Below are positions 23,340 to 34,833 of a stretch of DNA of 64,000 nt, in pieces. Source of the DNA: Cannabis sativa (taxonomy: Eukaryota > Streptophyta > Magnoliopsida > Rosales > Cannabaceae); the NCBI RefSeq assembly GCF_029168945.1, contig NC_083604.1, forward strand, positions 47,301,686 through 47,365,685, in the 5' to 3' direction. The notes under the pieces were generated by a model, which was given only the letters and a program-made list of their open reading frames with translations, was not told where the DNA came from and did not search any database. Position 1 is the stretch's first letter, and every line of letters begins with the position of its first letter. The translations under genes were made by a program, and so were the position numbers.

Positions 23340-26100
23340 TGTATTTTCTTTTATTCTCTTTATTTATTCTATTTATTTTAAATATATATTTATTTAATTA
23401 CAATTTCCAATTTAGAATGAAAAATTCTAAATATAAATTTTAATTTAATATTTATAAATTTTACTTAGATGGATATGAAAATAACATGAATTATTTCCAT
23501 CTTAGTAATAATTTCCAATAAATATTTAGAAAAAATATTTAAGTTGTTACAAAATTAATTTAAATTAATTTACAACTCAAATTTAATTTTCTATAAATAT
23601 ATATTGCATTTCGAAAAATTAAAGTATATAAGAATACAATTTTCGAAAAATGCATATTAAAATAAAAAATAAATCCTGGAAAAAATTATTCTAATTTAAT
23701 GTTGGCCCAAAATTAATTAATAAAATTAATTTACAACAAAAAATATAATTTTCCTATTTAATTAAATATATAAGAAAAATTACAAATATTTAAGTATGAT
23801 GATGAAAATCAACTTAAATATTAATTTTCTATTTAATTAAATACACTAGAAAAATACTTCAAGCAAAAATATCACCTATCTAGATTTTCCTTTGACTAAT
23901 TAATTCTATTTCTAATAATATACTTTAATTCAATTTATTTTAAATTAATCAATAAATGAAAAAATCATTGATTTAAGTTGATCCAAGAATTAATTAAAAT
24001 AATTAATTTACAACTTAATCTATTTTTCAAGATAAAATTCGAAATTCTAGCATTTAAGAAATGCAATTTCGAAAATTGATTAATAAAATAAAGAAAAAAT
24101 ATATTTTGAAAATTATTTAAATTTAGTTGAAAAAATAAATTTCAACTAAAAATAATTTTCTATTTAATTAAATGTCATGAAAAAGAAATATTTAAGTATG
24201 ATGATAAAAATCAACTTAGATATTTAATTTTCAAATTAATTAAATGTATTAAATTCAAGAAATAAATAATTAAGTGTAGAGAAGGCTTAATTATTAATCT
24301 CTAGTTTAATACTAGGAAAAAATATACTTAAAATAAATTGTACCAAAATTAATTATTTAAATAATTAATTTCACAATGTATAATATTTTCCTATTTAATA
24401 TTAGAAATAATAAGTAGTCTAGAAATAACTATCTAGAAAATATCTTATTTGACTAAGTATCTTTTCCACAAAATTTGAAAAAATATCTAATTTAAGTTGT
24501 ATTAGAAAAAAATCTAGAACTTAAATATTTTTCAAATTTAAATTTAATTAAATATCAAAAATTAAGTTGTAACCACTTAATTTGAAAATATTCCATTTTA
24601 AGTTAATATTCGAAAAGATATTAACTTAAAAAATATCTAAAGAATCTTAATAACCAATGCCTAAAATTCCTCAACTTAATTTTGAAATTTTGAATTCAAA
24701 AGATATTGCATTTAAGTTGGTTAGTAAGATAACTAAATATCAACTTAAATAGGAATATTTAATGAAAAATTTAAATTAAGTTCCGGAAAGAATCTAGATG
24801 GTTATAATTCTATATTTAATTAAATACAAGAAAATACACAGTTTAGCTTAGAATAAAAAAAATTCTTTAAACTATGTTTTTCTTAAATTAATTTCAAAAT
24901 AAATGAAATTAATTATGTTGCTAATCAATTTTTATTAGGTTAAACTAGTGTAATTAACCTAGTACAGTCATTCAAATCAGGCAAATGGGCCTTCACAATT
25001 TGGGGTGGTTTGTGTGAGGGTGGGGTTCGTATGTCGTACCCACTTCTATGGCTCCCAACTCTTACACAAGGCCTAAAAGAGAGGAATTTAACCTTAATAA
25101 GAACAACTCGTTATTAATTGAATAAGCCCAATAACTAAATGGGCCTAAATAAATTCTATCAAGAACTATGATAATTTATTTTAGCAACAACAACCTATAT
25201 GTATCTATAATCAAATTAAACACATAGGCTCACACAGCACACTTTGGATGGGTCCTATCATGTTGCTAAAGGTCATACATGTATGAAAGAAGATTGTAAA
25301 TATACCTCGTTACAAATTATTATCTTGACCATGGAGCCATCGTATCATTAGATCCGGCAAAAAGTAACCATGGCTATTTGCAATCAAGTAATAATAGGTT
25401 TTGAAAACTTACAAACAAGCTAAAAACACATACTCCCCGCAATGGTTATACGGATAGTTGGAAGTAGGATTTATTTAATTTTAAATAAATAATTTCGAAT
25501 AAATAAATAATTAAATAAAAATTTAATATTCGAAAAATAAAAAAAATTAATTTCGGAATTTAAAATTAAATTTCGAAAATAAAAAAAATTTAAAATTAAA
25601 CCTACTTTTTATCTTATATCTATTTAAAATTACATGATTATAAATGTCTATTTTAAATTTAAATAAGGTCAAAATATCTTAAAAAGATTTAAAAAAAATC
25701 TTAAAAGATAAGATATTTTTAAATATCTTAAAAGATAAGATATTTTAAAATATCTTAAAAGATTTTATAAATATCTTAAAAGATATTTTTAAAATATCTT
25801 AAATATCTTAAAAGATATTATAAATATCTTAAAAGATATTATAAATATCTAAAAAATCTGACCTTAAATTTAAAAAAAATATAATCAAATTTAAAAATAA
25901 GATAGATATTTAAGCAAAAAGATAAATACTAATTCTATTCGAATTCAAATTACACTAATATCTTGAATTAATTTAAAAAAAATTAAATTAATTCAAAATG
26001 ATAATTAGAATTGAATTAGGAATAGTAATAGTATATATACAAAACCATACAAAAAATTGGAAGTTAATTCCATGAAAAGGTATGAAAAATTGAAGAAAAA
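23340..26100 (-). repeat. Extremely AT-rich interior of LARD-1
   Basis: No gene is seen. Phrases such as TTTAAGTTGATTTTCATCAT, ACTTAAATATT and TTTTCTATTTAATTAAAT recur many times, and 25670-25860 is a run of imperfect AAATATCTTAAAAGAT units about 15-25 bp apart. LARD-2 52620-55200 has the same style, so this is a family trait and not local decay. Confidence 0.7.
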
Positions 26101-26420
26101 GGAAAAATCCGAAACTGTACGGACAGTTCGTTGATCAGTGAAACTATCAAGACAGCCCCCGATTTTGTCAAATCTTCAAAAAATCATAACTAATTCAAAT
26201 AAAATCCAAATTGAGTTCTGTAAAAGGCTAACTTGCTTAATTTTTTCCATACTATCCAATAAAAATAATTCCAGAAACGAAATCACAATTATTTTTCACG
26301 AAAATTTCACAAACATCAATCAATCATCAAATAACACTCAATACAACATGATACCATCCAAAGAACATACAAACAATCGTTTTAAAGTCCAAATTTCTTG
26401 CAAGTAAATCAATTACCATG

Positions 26421-26432
26421 GCTCTGATACCA
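26421..26432 (-). other. LARD-1 primer-binding site
   Basis: Reverse complement TGGTATCAGAGC, complementary to the 3' end of initiator methionine tRNA as in most plant copia elements, two bases from the LTR. Confidence 0.9.
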
Positions 26433-26434
26433 GT

Positions 26435-28327
26435 TGTTGGAAATTTATTTTACCAGGATCTTAGATCTACTCACAAGTATGTTTATTAACATCCTAAATA
26501 TGAACTTTCTAAAACGATAAAATAAACACATATAAAGTTTAAGAAACCTTACATTGGGTGCAGCGGAATAATATGACTCCTTCCGTTCGGATATCAGCCC
26601 TTGATTCCTTTACGTAGCAGAGCATTATCAATATCCGAACCTCGGATCTCTTCTCTCGAATCTTTGATGCCGAAACTCCTTTCGATGATCTTTCTTCACG
26701 ATCTTCCTCACTATGATTGAGGTATCACTTGATGTGTGTGGGCACCATCGTAATCACTAAGGATTTCGAAATTCTCAAGAGGGAAGAGAAGAAGTGACGG
26801 CTAAAGATAGGGAGAGAGAAGGCTCGTGTTTTCTCTGCGAAGGAAAAATAGAAAATTTAAGTGTAAATTTCCGAAGCCTTCACTATCTATTTATAGCATT
26901 CCACTAGGGTTAGGTTTGAATTATTTGGCATTAAAATAATGAAAAAATCAGTTTAAATTTCCTACAAAAGTGGCTGGCCCTACACTTAGTGGATTGGGCC
27001 TTGCTTTTTGCAATTTTGCAATTTTAACACCTTTTGTATCTGATTTTCTCAAAAATACCAATTTCCTAATTCAACCATTTAAATGCCAATTCTAACTATT
27101 TAATAACTATAAATAATTATTAAATAATATTGTCATTTATCATATTTATTAATTGAACCATAGAAAGTATCATAATTAACAAATATGCCCCTATAAACTC
27201 TTTCTTTACAATTTCGCCCTTACTTAGTGAAAAATTCACAAATAGACATAGTCTAATTTGAGAATTATAATTGATTAATCAAAACCAATTACATGAGTCT
27301 TACAAGCAATATTATCTCAACCAGTGGGGGGACCATGGGTCTATATAACCGAGCTTCCAATAAGTAGATCAAGAATTTAGCACTAAAATTCACTAACTTA
27401 TTAATTCTTCGTTGAATCCACGCATAGAACTTAGAATTGCACTCTCAGTATATAGAATGCTCTATATGTTCCACCATATAGACACATCATTAGTTATCCA
27501 TTGTTATAATCCTAATGTGATCAATGATCCTCTATATGAATGATCTACACTGTAAAGGGATTAAATTACCGTTACACCCTACAATGTATTTATTCCTTAA
27601 AACACTTGACCCCGTATAAATGATATTTCAGCTAATGTGAAATGAGTACTCCACCATTTATGTTCGTTTGGTCAAGCTCGAAGGAGATCATCCTTTGCTT
27701 ACTATTCGCCAGATAGAAGCTATAGATTCCATGTTTATGCTAGCGCTCCCACTCAATTGCACTACCGTGTTCCCAAAATGTACGTATCACCCTGACCTAA
27801 AAGTAGGCTTAACTAACAAATCAAAGAACACGAATAGCCTTTCAAGATTGAGCCTAATCATATCAGGATTAAGATCATTTGATCTAGGATCAACTTGGCG
27901 ATATTGACTTGAATAGATATTACGGTAAGTTTAATAAATCTAAGTCAAAGTTCAATATCGGTCCCTTCCGATGCATACTCCATGCATCCAACCTAAGCTT
28001 TACTTTAACCAATGTTCTGGAAAGAACATAGTATTTCTCCAAATACAAGTAAACTCTTGTTGTAGATTATCATATCAGTAAAACCCTGTGTCTGATAAAT
28101 CTAGGAAACTTTATTCACATAGTCATGTTTACTTTCCAATGTGTTGACGGCACAATAAACAGGATCAAGTATGTGAAAAGGGTTTCAGATGAATTTATAC
28201 ATTATGTACATATAATCAAGAAATAAATCATGTGAACCATGCAACATTAAATGTTGTTTCTGATCTATATTAATAAGTAAATTTGATTATATTGAAATGA
28301 GTTTTATTTAGGGCATTAAACCCAACA
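26435..28327 (-). repeat. LARD-1 5' LTR
   Basis: Partner of 18240-20136. TATA box on the minus strand at 26887-26896. The right end CCCAACA is followed by target duplication CTTGG. A 79-codon plus-strand frame at 27668-27907 is incidental. Confidence 0.92.
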
Positions 28328-28789
28328 CTTGGAACATAAAGGTCTTTGCCAATTTTAAAACAAAGTCACTACTATATTGCTTGTTCCTTAAACTTCTAAA
28401 TGTGAGAACTTATCTTGTCTGTGGATAAGATTTGCTCACAGTTACTGACTTTCTCAGGTTTATTTGTAAACCTTGCAAGAAATTATGAATGTGGAATAAC
28501 AATCTAAAATAATCCACTGTGTGTTAATGATAATCACATCAACTATATTAGAATGAATCCATACACAATAAATTAAAATTTATTGGTGATAATAGAGTGT
28601 GATTTGTTTTTCTTAATTATACAGTGAAAACTGTACATTTTAGATGAAGTTATCAGAATAAATTTTGGAAATTTCTACTGGTATAGAAGAACTTTATGAA
28701 TAGTGATGTAATAAAATTACATATATAGTTTTGAGGTTTAAATGAATCATGTTTTTACCAATGAATAAACATGCTTAAATATGAAATCT

Positions 28790-29590
28790 TATTAAACAAA
28801 AATTGCCTGTGGGCTAAATTTTTAATTTAATAAGATTAGATTTAGATGTAGATTATGATAGATTTACACAATTTATGAAAAAACTTAAAGTTTAATATTT
28901 CTATCTCAATGAAAGGTATGAAACACTTATAAATGTTTTAAAATTTTATACTTTATGATAAAATTATTAAATTAAATATACATAATTCCCTGTGGGATAA
29001 ATTAAGAGAATTTAATTTAATATATTAATTATGTAAATATAATAAAATCCCTGTAAGGTAAGATTATTATGTTCACATAATTTATGTCCATTATGTGATC
29101 TTGATCCACTTAATATATATAATTTTATATAATTAAGGATGCTGTGGCTACTCCCTAATTATTTAAAATTATGTGGTTCACTAGACACCAAAGTATAAAC
29201 TGAAGATTAAAATTTTACTAAATCCAAAATTGCCTGTGGGCTAAATTTTAAATTTAATAAAATTAGATGAACCTTATGATAGATTTAATTAAACAATTAG
29301 TTTAGGAAAATGAAGGTTAGTATCTATCCTTAATTAAATTTGTGATAACACTATTAAATTAAATCCCCATAACTCCCTGTGGGGTAAATTAAGAAAATTT
29401 AATTTAACATATTATCCTAATTAATTATACAAATATAATAAAATCCCTGTGGGGTAAAATTATTATACCTATATAATTAATTACAAGTTATGTCCATTAA
29501 GGTGAATTTTAATTAATATATAATTTTATACAAATAAGGATGCTGTGGCTACTCCCTAATTATATAAAATTATATATTCACTTTGACATT
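28790..29590. repeat. Two-unit tandem repeat of about 400 bp in Copia-A
   Basis: Unit 1 (about 28790-29190) and unit 2 (about 29215-29590) share, in order, TTGCCTGTGGGCTAAATTT, CCCTGTGGG(A/G)TAAATTAAG, AATAAAATCCCTGT and GATGCTGTGGCTACTCCC. The CCTGTGGGGTAAA-type phrase thus occurs six times. One more copy of the last phrase lies at about 16238-16255 in the pol end of the same element. Confidence 0.75.
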
Positions 29591-30500
29591 AGGTATTGGG
29601 CTCTACCTAAAAGTAATTTCGTTATTAACCTAATAGACAATCATTGAGATTAGTGCTCCTAGTGTGGTCGTCTGAAGATCATTAAAAGCCGTTCTAGATA
29701 TGAGCATTTGTCCCAAGTTCATGTTTTCTTATGTCAAACCACAAAATTACTTACATTTTATTCATATTTTATTCATTTTAGGAAGTTTTATGAATATTTT
29801 ATGAATAATTTTATGAAGTTTTATGAAACTTAATGTGCTACATAAAATATTCAACCTATCTTAATGTTTGAATATTTCTAAATATATCTAGCACTATAAA
29901 AGGAATTTATGTATAGCATTTAAATCATACAAATCAAAATTAATTGTATTAAAAATAAGTCTGCCAAATAAATACAAATTAATACAATTATTGTATGATA
30001 ATAAATTAAATGCTTAATTCCATAATATATAATTAATTATGCATTTATGACCATATAATATCTTAAATATTTATACTAATAATTAATTTGTATAAATAAG
30101 GTAAATATATAAATTAGAACAATTAATTATATGGAATGAATTAAATGCAGAATTAAAGACTATACTTAATGGCAGATTTTTCAAATTTTATTAATTTAAA
30201 CAATAAATTACATAAATTTGGTAATAAATAATTAGATGCACAATTATACAAATTGCACAATTATTACATGCCTAAATAAATCATGTAATTAATTACCAAA
30301 TTAAAACAAATTTCTATTTTCAATTTATACTAGATATATGTATTAAACAAAAATAGAAAATTGACTAAATGCAATTTATGGACTAAATTAACACAAAATA
30401 GGAAAAATAATTAATATTCCAAATAAATACAAAATTTATAAAAAATTCGGAATTTTTCCCTCTTTTTTTTTTTTTTTGAAAAATGCACTGCCTATAAATA

Positions 30501-30706
30501 ACATGTCGTTTTTGCAAAAGGGAAAAACGACACGTCGTTTTTCAACATGGAGGGCTGATCACAAGGAAAAAACGACACATCGTTTTCCCAGGGGGGAAAA
30601 AACGACACGTCGTTTTATCGACTGAAGCTGTCCAGAACGACAGAAACGACATGTCTTTTGTGACCAACGACGGCTGCCACAATCCACGAAAAACGACACG
30701 TCGTTT
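30501..30706. repeat. Array of ACGACACGTCGT near-palindromes in the Copia-A leader
   Basis: Five units built on AAACGACACGTCGTTT at 30523-30542, 30567-30586, 30597-30616, 30644-30659 and 30689-30706, plus a half unit at 30501-30513. Two copies carry CACATC or CATGTC variants. The core contains ACGT, the centre of many bZIP/bHLH binding sites. The array is about 0.8-1.0 kb downstream of the PBS in element orientation. Confidence 0.85.
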
Positions 30707-31097
30707 GGCAGCTTCTTCAACCTCCATCCGGGTCAAATTTGACCCGTTTTTCTGCATGCGTGTCCGACGGACCCGACCCAAACCCGATATGAAATTGCGT
30801 TTCCGACGACCAAATTGCGTGTTTTCAAATCTAAAATGTTCTAAATCAAATAATAAAGAGATCCACATAGATTTTATGCACGAAAACACGAAAAAATATA
30901 AACTTTAATATCACGAAGTTAATCGGGTCCGAAAAAGTTTTAACTGAATTTTTTTTTTCATCTTTAAGTTTTTCAAGAGATTTTCAATGCTTAGATCGAT
31001 CTATAATACTATACGAATATAGTAATATATATAGAATTCGAAATAAACACCCAAAAAATGAAAAACGGAAAAAATTAAACTTTACACCGATAACTTT

Positions 31098-31445
31098 ATC
31101 TTATATATATATGCATATATATATATGCATGTATATATCACATAAATGAAAATGAATATTATGAATATTATTATGCGATTAAACATATATATAATATACA
31201 ATATATATAAACATATATACATATATATGTAAATATACCAAAAAATGAAAATTATATATACCGTACGTGTATATAGTATATATATATGAATGGTATGAAT
31301 AAAGATATATATATATATATATGTATATACTGATGAAAATGTATATATAATATAAATGGTATGAATATAAGTATATATATATACACACGAACTGAACCGA
31401 AAACAAATATATATATATGAACAGTATATATGTGTATATATATGA
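31098..31445. repeat. TA-rich microsatellite zone beside the Copia-A PBS
   Basis: Runs of (AT)n broken by GCATAT, GAATGGTATGAAT and similar phrases. The sequence GAATGGTATGAAT recurs at about 31288 and 31356, hinting at an expanded unit of about 70 bp. The overlapping long frames with Tyr/Ile-rich products are artefacts of this composition. Confidence 0.8.
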
Positions 31446-31478
31446 AACTCAACTAAAATCAAGGCAGAGATAAAAACC

Positions 31479-31490
31479 GCTCTGATACCA
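31479..31490 (-). other. Copia-A primer-binding site
   Basis: Reverse complement TGGTATCAGAGC, two bases from the LTR end TGTTAGAC. Confidence 0.9.
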
Positions 31491-31492
31491 AC

Positions 31493-32009
31493 TGTTAGAC
31501 ATTTATTTGTATAGACTAAAACATACATGATTATGAATAAAGTGCGGAATTAATAAATCATATATGCACTATAATTTAAGGATCGAAATACCTCCAGCCA
31601 TTGAATCTTTGAGCTTTAGTCCCACATAAGCATGATCTGCAAACGAAACCGATTGATGTGGGTAATCGGGCTTCCTCTCTCTCTCAACTCTCTTTAGATG
31701 GATTTTGCTGTTATGAACAGAATGAGTGAGGAGCTCGGGGACCGAGACCCTATATTTATAGGTGAGATACTCCATCAGTATCTGCGCCATATTAATTGTC
31801 AGAATATTTTGACAATTAATTCAGGAAATCAAATCAGGTAATGAATATAGAAATCTGACCATATATAGAATATTACATAATTGATTTTGTCCAAATTCAA
31901 TGAATATAAAATATTCATTTATCAAAAAATCATTTATTTATTTATTTCCTTAAATAGAAATTTATTTCTTTAAATAGAAATATATTTCCTTAAATAAAAT
32001 ATTCTTATA
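31493..32009 (-). repeat. Copia-A 5' LTR
   Basis: Partner of 14625-15138. Minus-strand TATA box CTATAAATATAG at 31750-31761. Confidence 0.88.
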
Positions 32010-32397
32010 CATACATGTTATTTACGAAGAAACTATTTAAAATGAGAGTTAAGAAATTAAATAAATTAGTACAAGATGGAGATATAAATTTTTATGTGAT
32101 TCACGAGTCACTTGTATTTAGCCAAATGATCTTGATGTATTACAATAAGGTTTACAAGCTCAAGAACCTTAGATTCTTGTTATAGTGTTTTCTTACTTAC
32201 AAGTTTTCTAACCTTATAGATTCCAACCCTTTGTAATTTGTATGAAGGTGTGAAGTAATATTTATAAGCTAGAAGTTGGATTTGAGCATACCCATGACCC
32301 ATTAGGGTTTTTTTGTATAAGTTAGACCTACTATTGAGGTAAATACATGACTTTAGGCTCACTGATAGAATTCTAGCTCGTGGGGCGAAGGCGCCCG
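32010..32397. other. Short repeat-like flank between Copia-A and the partial copia LTR
   Basis: No gene is seen. The text (TACAAGCTCAAGAACCTTAG, TTTATAAGCTAGAAGTTGG) resembles retrotransposon LTR or leader sequence, but I cannot assign it. Confidence 0.35.
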
Positions 32398-32741
32398 TGT
32401 TGGGTTTTTGTGCCTAAAACTCAATTTCAATATAATCTTAATTTCATTTATCAATAAAGAATAGAATTTATTTCATTATTTATTTTAGTACTTTGCTTGT
32501 TTTACATGTTATTATTCATGATCATATGTTTGATATACAAATTTTATTAAATTTCTATCACACTATTATTCATGATTATTGTGTTATCTACACAGTAGAA
32601 AATAATCATAATTATGTGATTAAACTAGTTAGTCTCATGATTTATCGATTTACAATGATATGATAATTAACAATGTGGTTTATTTACACTTATATATGTA
32701 GAATGTCTTTTCCAAGACATTAGTAAAGTAAACTTGTGTAA

Positions 32742-32746
32742 CACCC
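32742..32746. repeat. Gypsy target-site duplication (left)
   Basis: ACTTG here and at 41424-41428 flank the chromovirus exactly. Confidence 0.92.
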
Positions 32747-34832
32747 TAATGCTAAGGCACGCTACAGTGCTTTTTCAATTATTGTGCAATCTTTGCTAAT
32801 CAAAGAAATTTCTCGAAAAACGTGTCAAATTAAAACTTTTGCTTTAAATATTAAACTTTGTAATATAATATAATATTTACAAATCCCGAGATCCCGTTTT
32901 CAAACTTTGTAAAATTTACTTTTCAAATTATACATTTCAAAATACACAAGTTCTAGGTCGCACAACGACTTTCAAAATACAACTCCCAGATGTCCCGAGA
33001 CCGAACACTCCAGGTCGCGCCGCTTGACATGTACAATCCCATCTGAGCTCGGGTTCACTCCTGTTCAGTCATAGCCTTTCCTTTACCTACACATGAAAGT
33101 AGAAACTGTGAGTCAACAGACTCAGTAAGAAATGCATATAACACATCATATAATTTCCGACCTGTAAATAGGCGCCCATACACCTATTTGCAGAGCTTAA
33201 CAGATGAGTATGAACGTTCTAACTAGGATACGACCATGTACCATGTACCACATGCACTCAGTATACCATCGTACTAGTGTAGGTAGGGTATGGACCACAC
33301 CTTGAGTACCATTAAGTGTTGTACCACAGACACCTCGTACCTTTCCATACAAGTGCTGGTAACACCATGATGTACTTCCAAACATCATACACCTTACCAA
33401 TGCACTTTGTACCACAACCGTACAAGTGTTGGTAGTGTATGAATCACAACAAATAAGCATGTATATATATTAACACATACATACATTCGAATATTCATAT
33501 CACACATTATACACAGTTCTTACCTGTTTTCCGAATTCAAGTGTGCTGGCCGACCTGAACGAAATTCACGTGCTAGATGGATGCCCTAATCACAATAATA
33601 GTAATACAGATGAGTGACTCGCTAAATCACTTTCCGGGGCTTAAAACTTGAAACTAAAAGTTTCCCTATCGATAAACCTCATGGCAATACCCTAAATATC
33701 TCAAAATTGGCCAAAACTAGGGTTCTGGAAATTCCCCCAACAGTGCATCGGCTTCCCAACCGCATCCCGGTTACGGGTCACCAACCGGTCGACCGGTTGG
33801 TATTGGCCTTCCAGAACCGGAATTCCGGTTCATCCGGGAACCAAAAAATCATCCCCCTTAATTCAAATCAATCCCAAACCTTACCAAACTCTCCAGTATA
33901 CCTATACAATGCATAAACATCCATTTCCAACCAACAAATCACAGAACAAACCAATAATTCAAATTATGCCATTAAAGACCTAAGTTAAGGTTTTTATGCT
34001 CAAATTAACACAACACCTAAATCAACCAACCAAACCAGCTGATATAACTCTTAATTAACCTAAACTAAACCTAGAATTTGATCCCTAAGCATTTCAAATC
34101 AAAACAGCCACCAATACTCAAAAACACAAGCTCAAACTAAGAAGAAAACTTTAAAAACATGTTCTAAGGTTCTAGGGTTTTACCTTAGCTTCAAGAGTGC
34201 TTGATTCCCTAGTTGAATTCCAGAAAAACAAGATGAAAAGGTAGGTTCTTGCCCTGGTTGCCTCAGCCGAAGGAAAGAAAGAAAGAGAATTCAAGAGAAA
34301 ATGTCATTTTCCTTATTTTCCTATTTTCTTGATTTTGTCCTTAAATGAAAAAGGAAGATTAAAAGAATTAATCTCAGCTGAATCATTTGCTAGGTGTCAC
34401 TCCTTTAGGCAGCCACCTAAACCTTTACCAAATAAAATGACTAAAATGCCCTTAAAGTTATAACTTGGGTATTTCTAAAACTAGGGGTAAAATGGTCAAA
34501 TCCCATAACCCCGATCAATCCCGATAATTTATTTTCTCTAAAATATTCCCCACTATGAAATAGGGTTCTAAACTTACTCATGTGATCAATCTAGCCATCC
34601 ATCGCATTTTCCGTTGTCGCCGAGCAAAAATTACAAAAATAACATATTATACATATAAACTAGATAATACCCCTAGAGTTTAATAAAATCTCCGAAATTG
34701 AGAAATTATAACTCTAATATTTATTTCTAAATATTGGGGTCCACAATTAAATAAATTCATAAATAATAATAAAATAATATAAATTAGTGCTAATTGCCTT
34801 TACTAATCCAAATTACTAGAGCGGTCATTACA
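32747..34832 (-). repeat. Gypsy 3' LTR
   Basis: Matches 39323-41423. It contains the CCGGTT palindrome cluster (33780-33840). The minus-strand 87-codon frame at 33197-33460 recurs in the other LTR at 39784-40047 with one residue changed and has no recognisable domain. Confidence 0.93.
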
Positions 34833-34833
34833 A

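Larger units (their letters stand above)
18240..28327 (-). mobile_element. LARD-1: long-LTR copia-derived non-autonomous retrotransposon nested in Copia-A
   Basis: About 10.09 kb, bounded by a perfect 5-bp duplication. It has LTRs of 1897 and 1893 bp with TG...CA ends, PBS TGGTATCAGAGC (minus strand, 26421-26432) two bases from the LTR, and purine tract GCAAGTGGGAGTT at the other end (20137-20149). The 6.3-kb interior has no usable open frame. Reading on the minus strand it holds a leader, about 2.5 kb of extremely AT-rich repeat-like DNA, a zone with three copies of a 24-nt motif, and a fossil copia RT/RNase H. It is the same family as LARD-2 (50209-60189), in opposite orientation. Confidence 0.9.
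28333..31478 (-). other. Copia-A 5' interior: leader and non-coding DNA where gag would be expected
   Basis: Between the PBS and the LARD-1 insertion I find no readable gag. The stretch instead holds, from the PBS inward, an AT microsatellite zone, an array of ACGACACGTCGT palindromes, plain AT-rich DNA and a two-unit tandem repeat. Copia-A therefore probably could not encode its own Gag. Confidence 0.55.
14625..32009 (-). mobile_element. Copia-A: degraded Ty1/copia LTR retrotransposon, split by LARD-1
   Basis: Two direct repeats of about 515 bp bracket an interior with a PBS (TGGTATCAGAGC on the minus strand, 31479-31490) and a polypurine tract (15139-15151), giving minus orientation. LARD-1 plus its target duplication removes about 10.1 kb from the interior, leaving about 6.3 kb of own sequence. 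The pol end is a relic and the gag end is non-coding AT-rich DNA with tandem repeats. Outer ends are TA...CA. I could not confirm a 5-bp target duplication (right flank CATAC), and the left boundary has about 8 poorly matching bases. Confidence 0.8.

Noticed and set aside
27668..27907. Conserved 79-codon frame also seen at 58782-58997
   Set aside because: It lies in LARD LTRs, on opposite strands relative to the element, and breaks in other LTR copies (for example 19500-19740).
30501..30706. CRISPR-like repeat array
   Set aside because: Repeats are palindromic, spacers are unequal and short, and the sequence is a plant retrotransposon leader.
31479..31490. tRNA gene fragments (GGTATCAGAGC motifs, several places)
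   Set aside because: Each lies two or three bases from an LTR end and is the primer-binding site complementary to tRNA-Met, not a tRNA gene.
31082..31528. Long minus-strand open frame (148 codons) rich in Tyr and Ile
   Set aside because: It is made of TA microsatellite repeats read in one frame, overlaps the Copia-A LTR and PBS, and two other frames are equally open.
33197..33460. 87-codon frame conserved in two places (also 39784-40047)
   Set aside because: The two places are the two LTRs of one gypsy element, so conservation only reflects recent insertion. No domain and a Cys/Thr/Val-rich composition.
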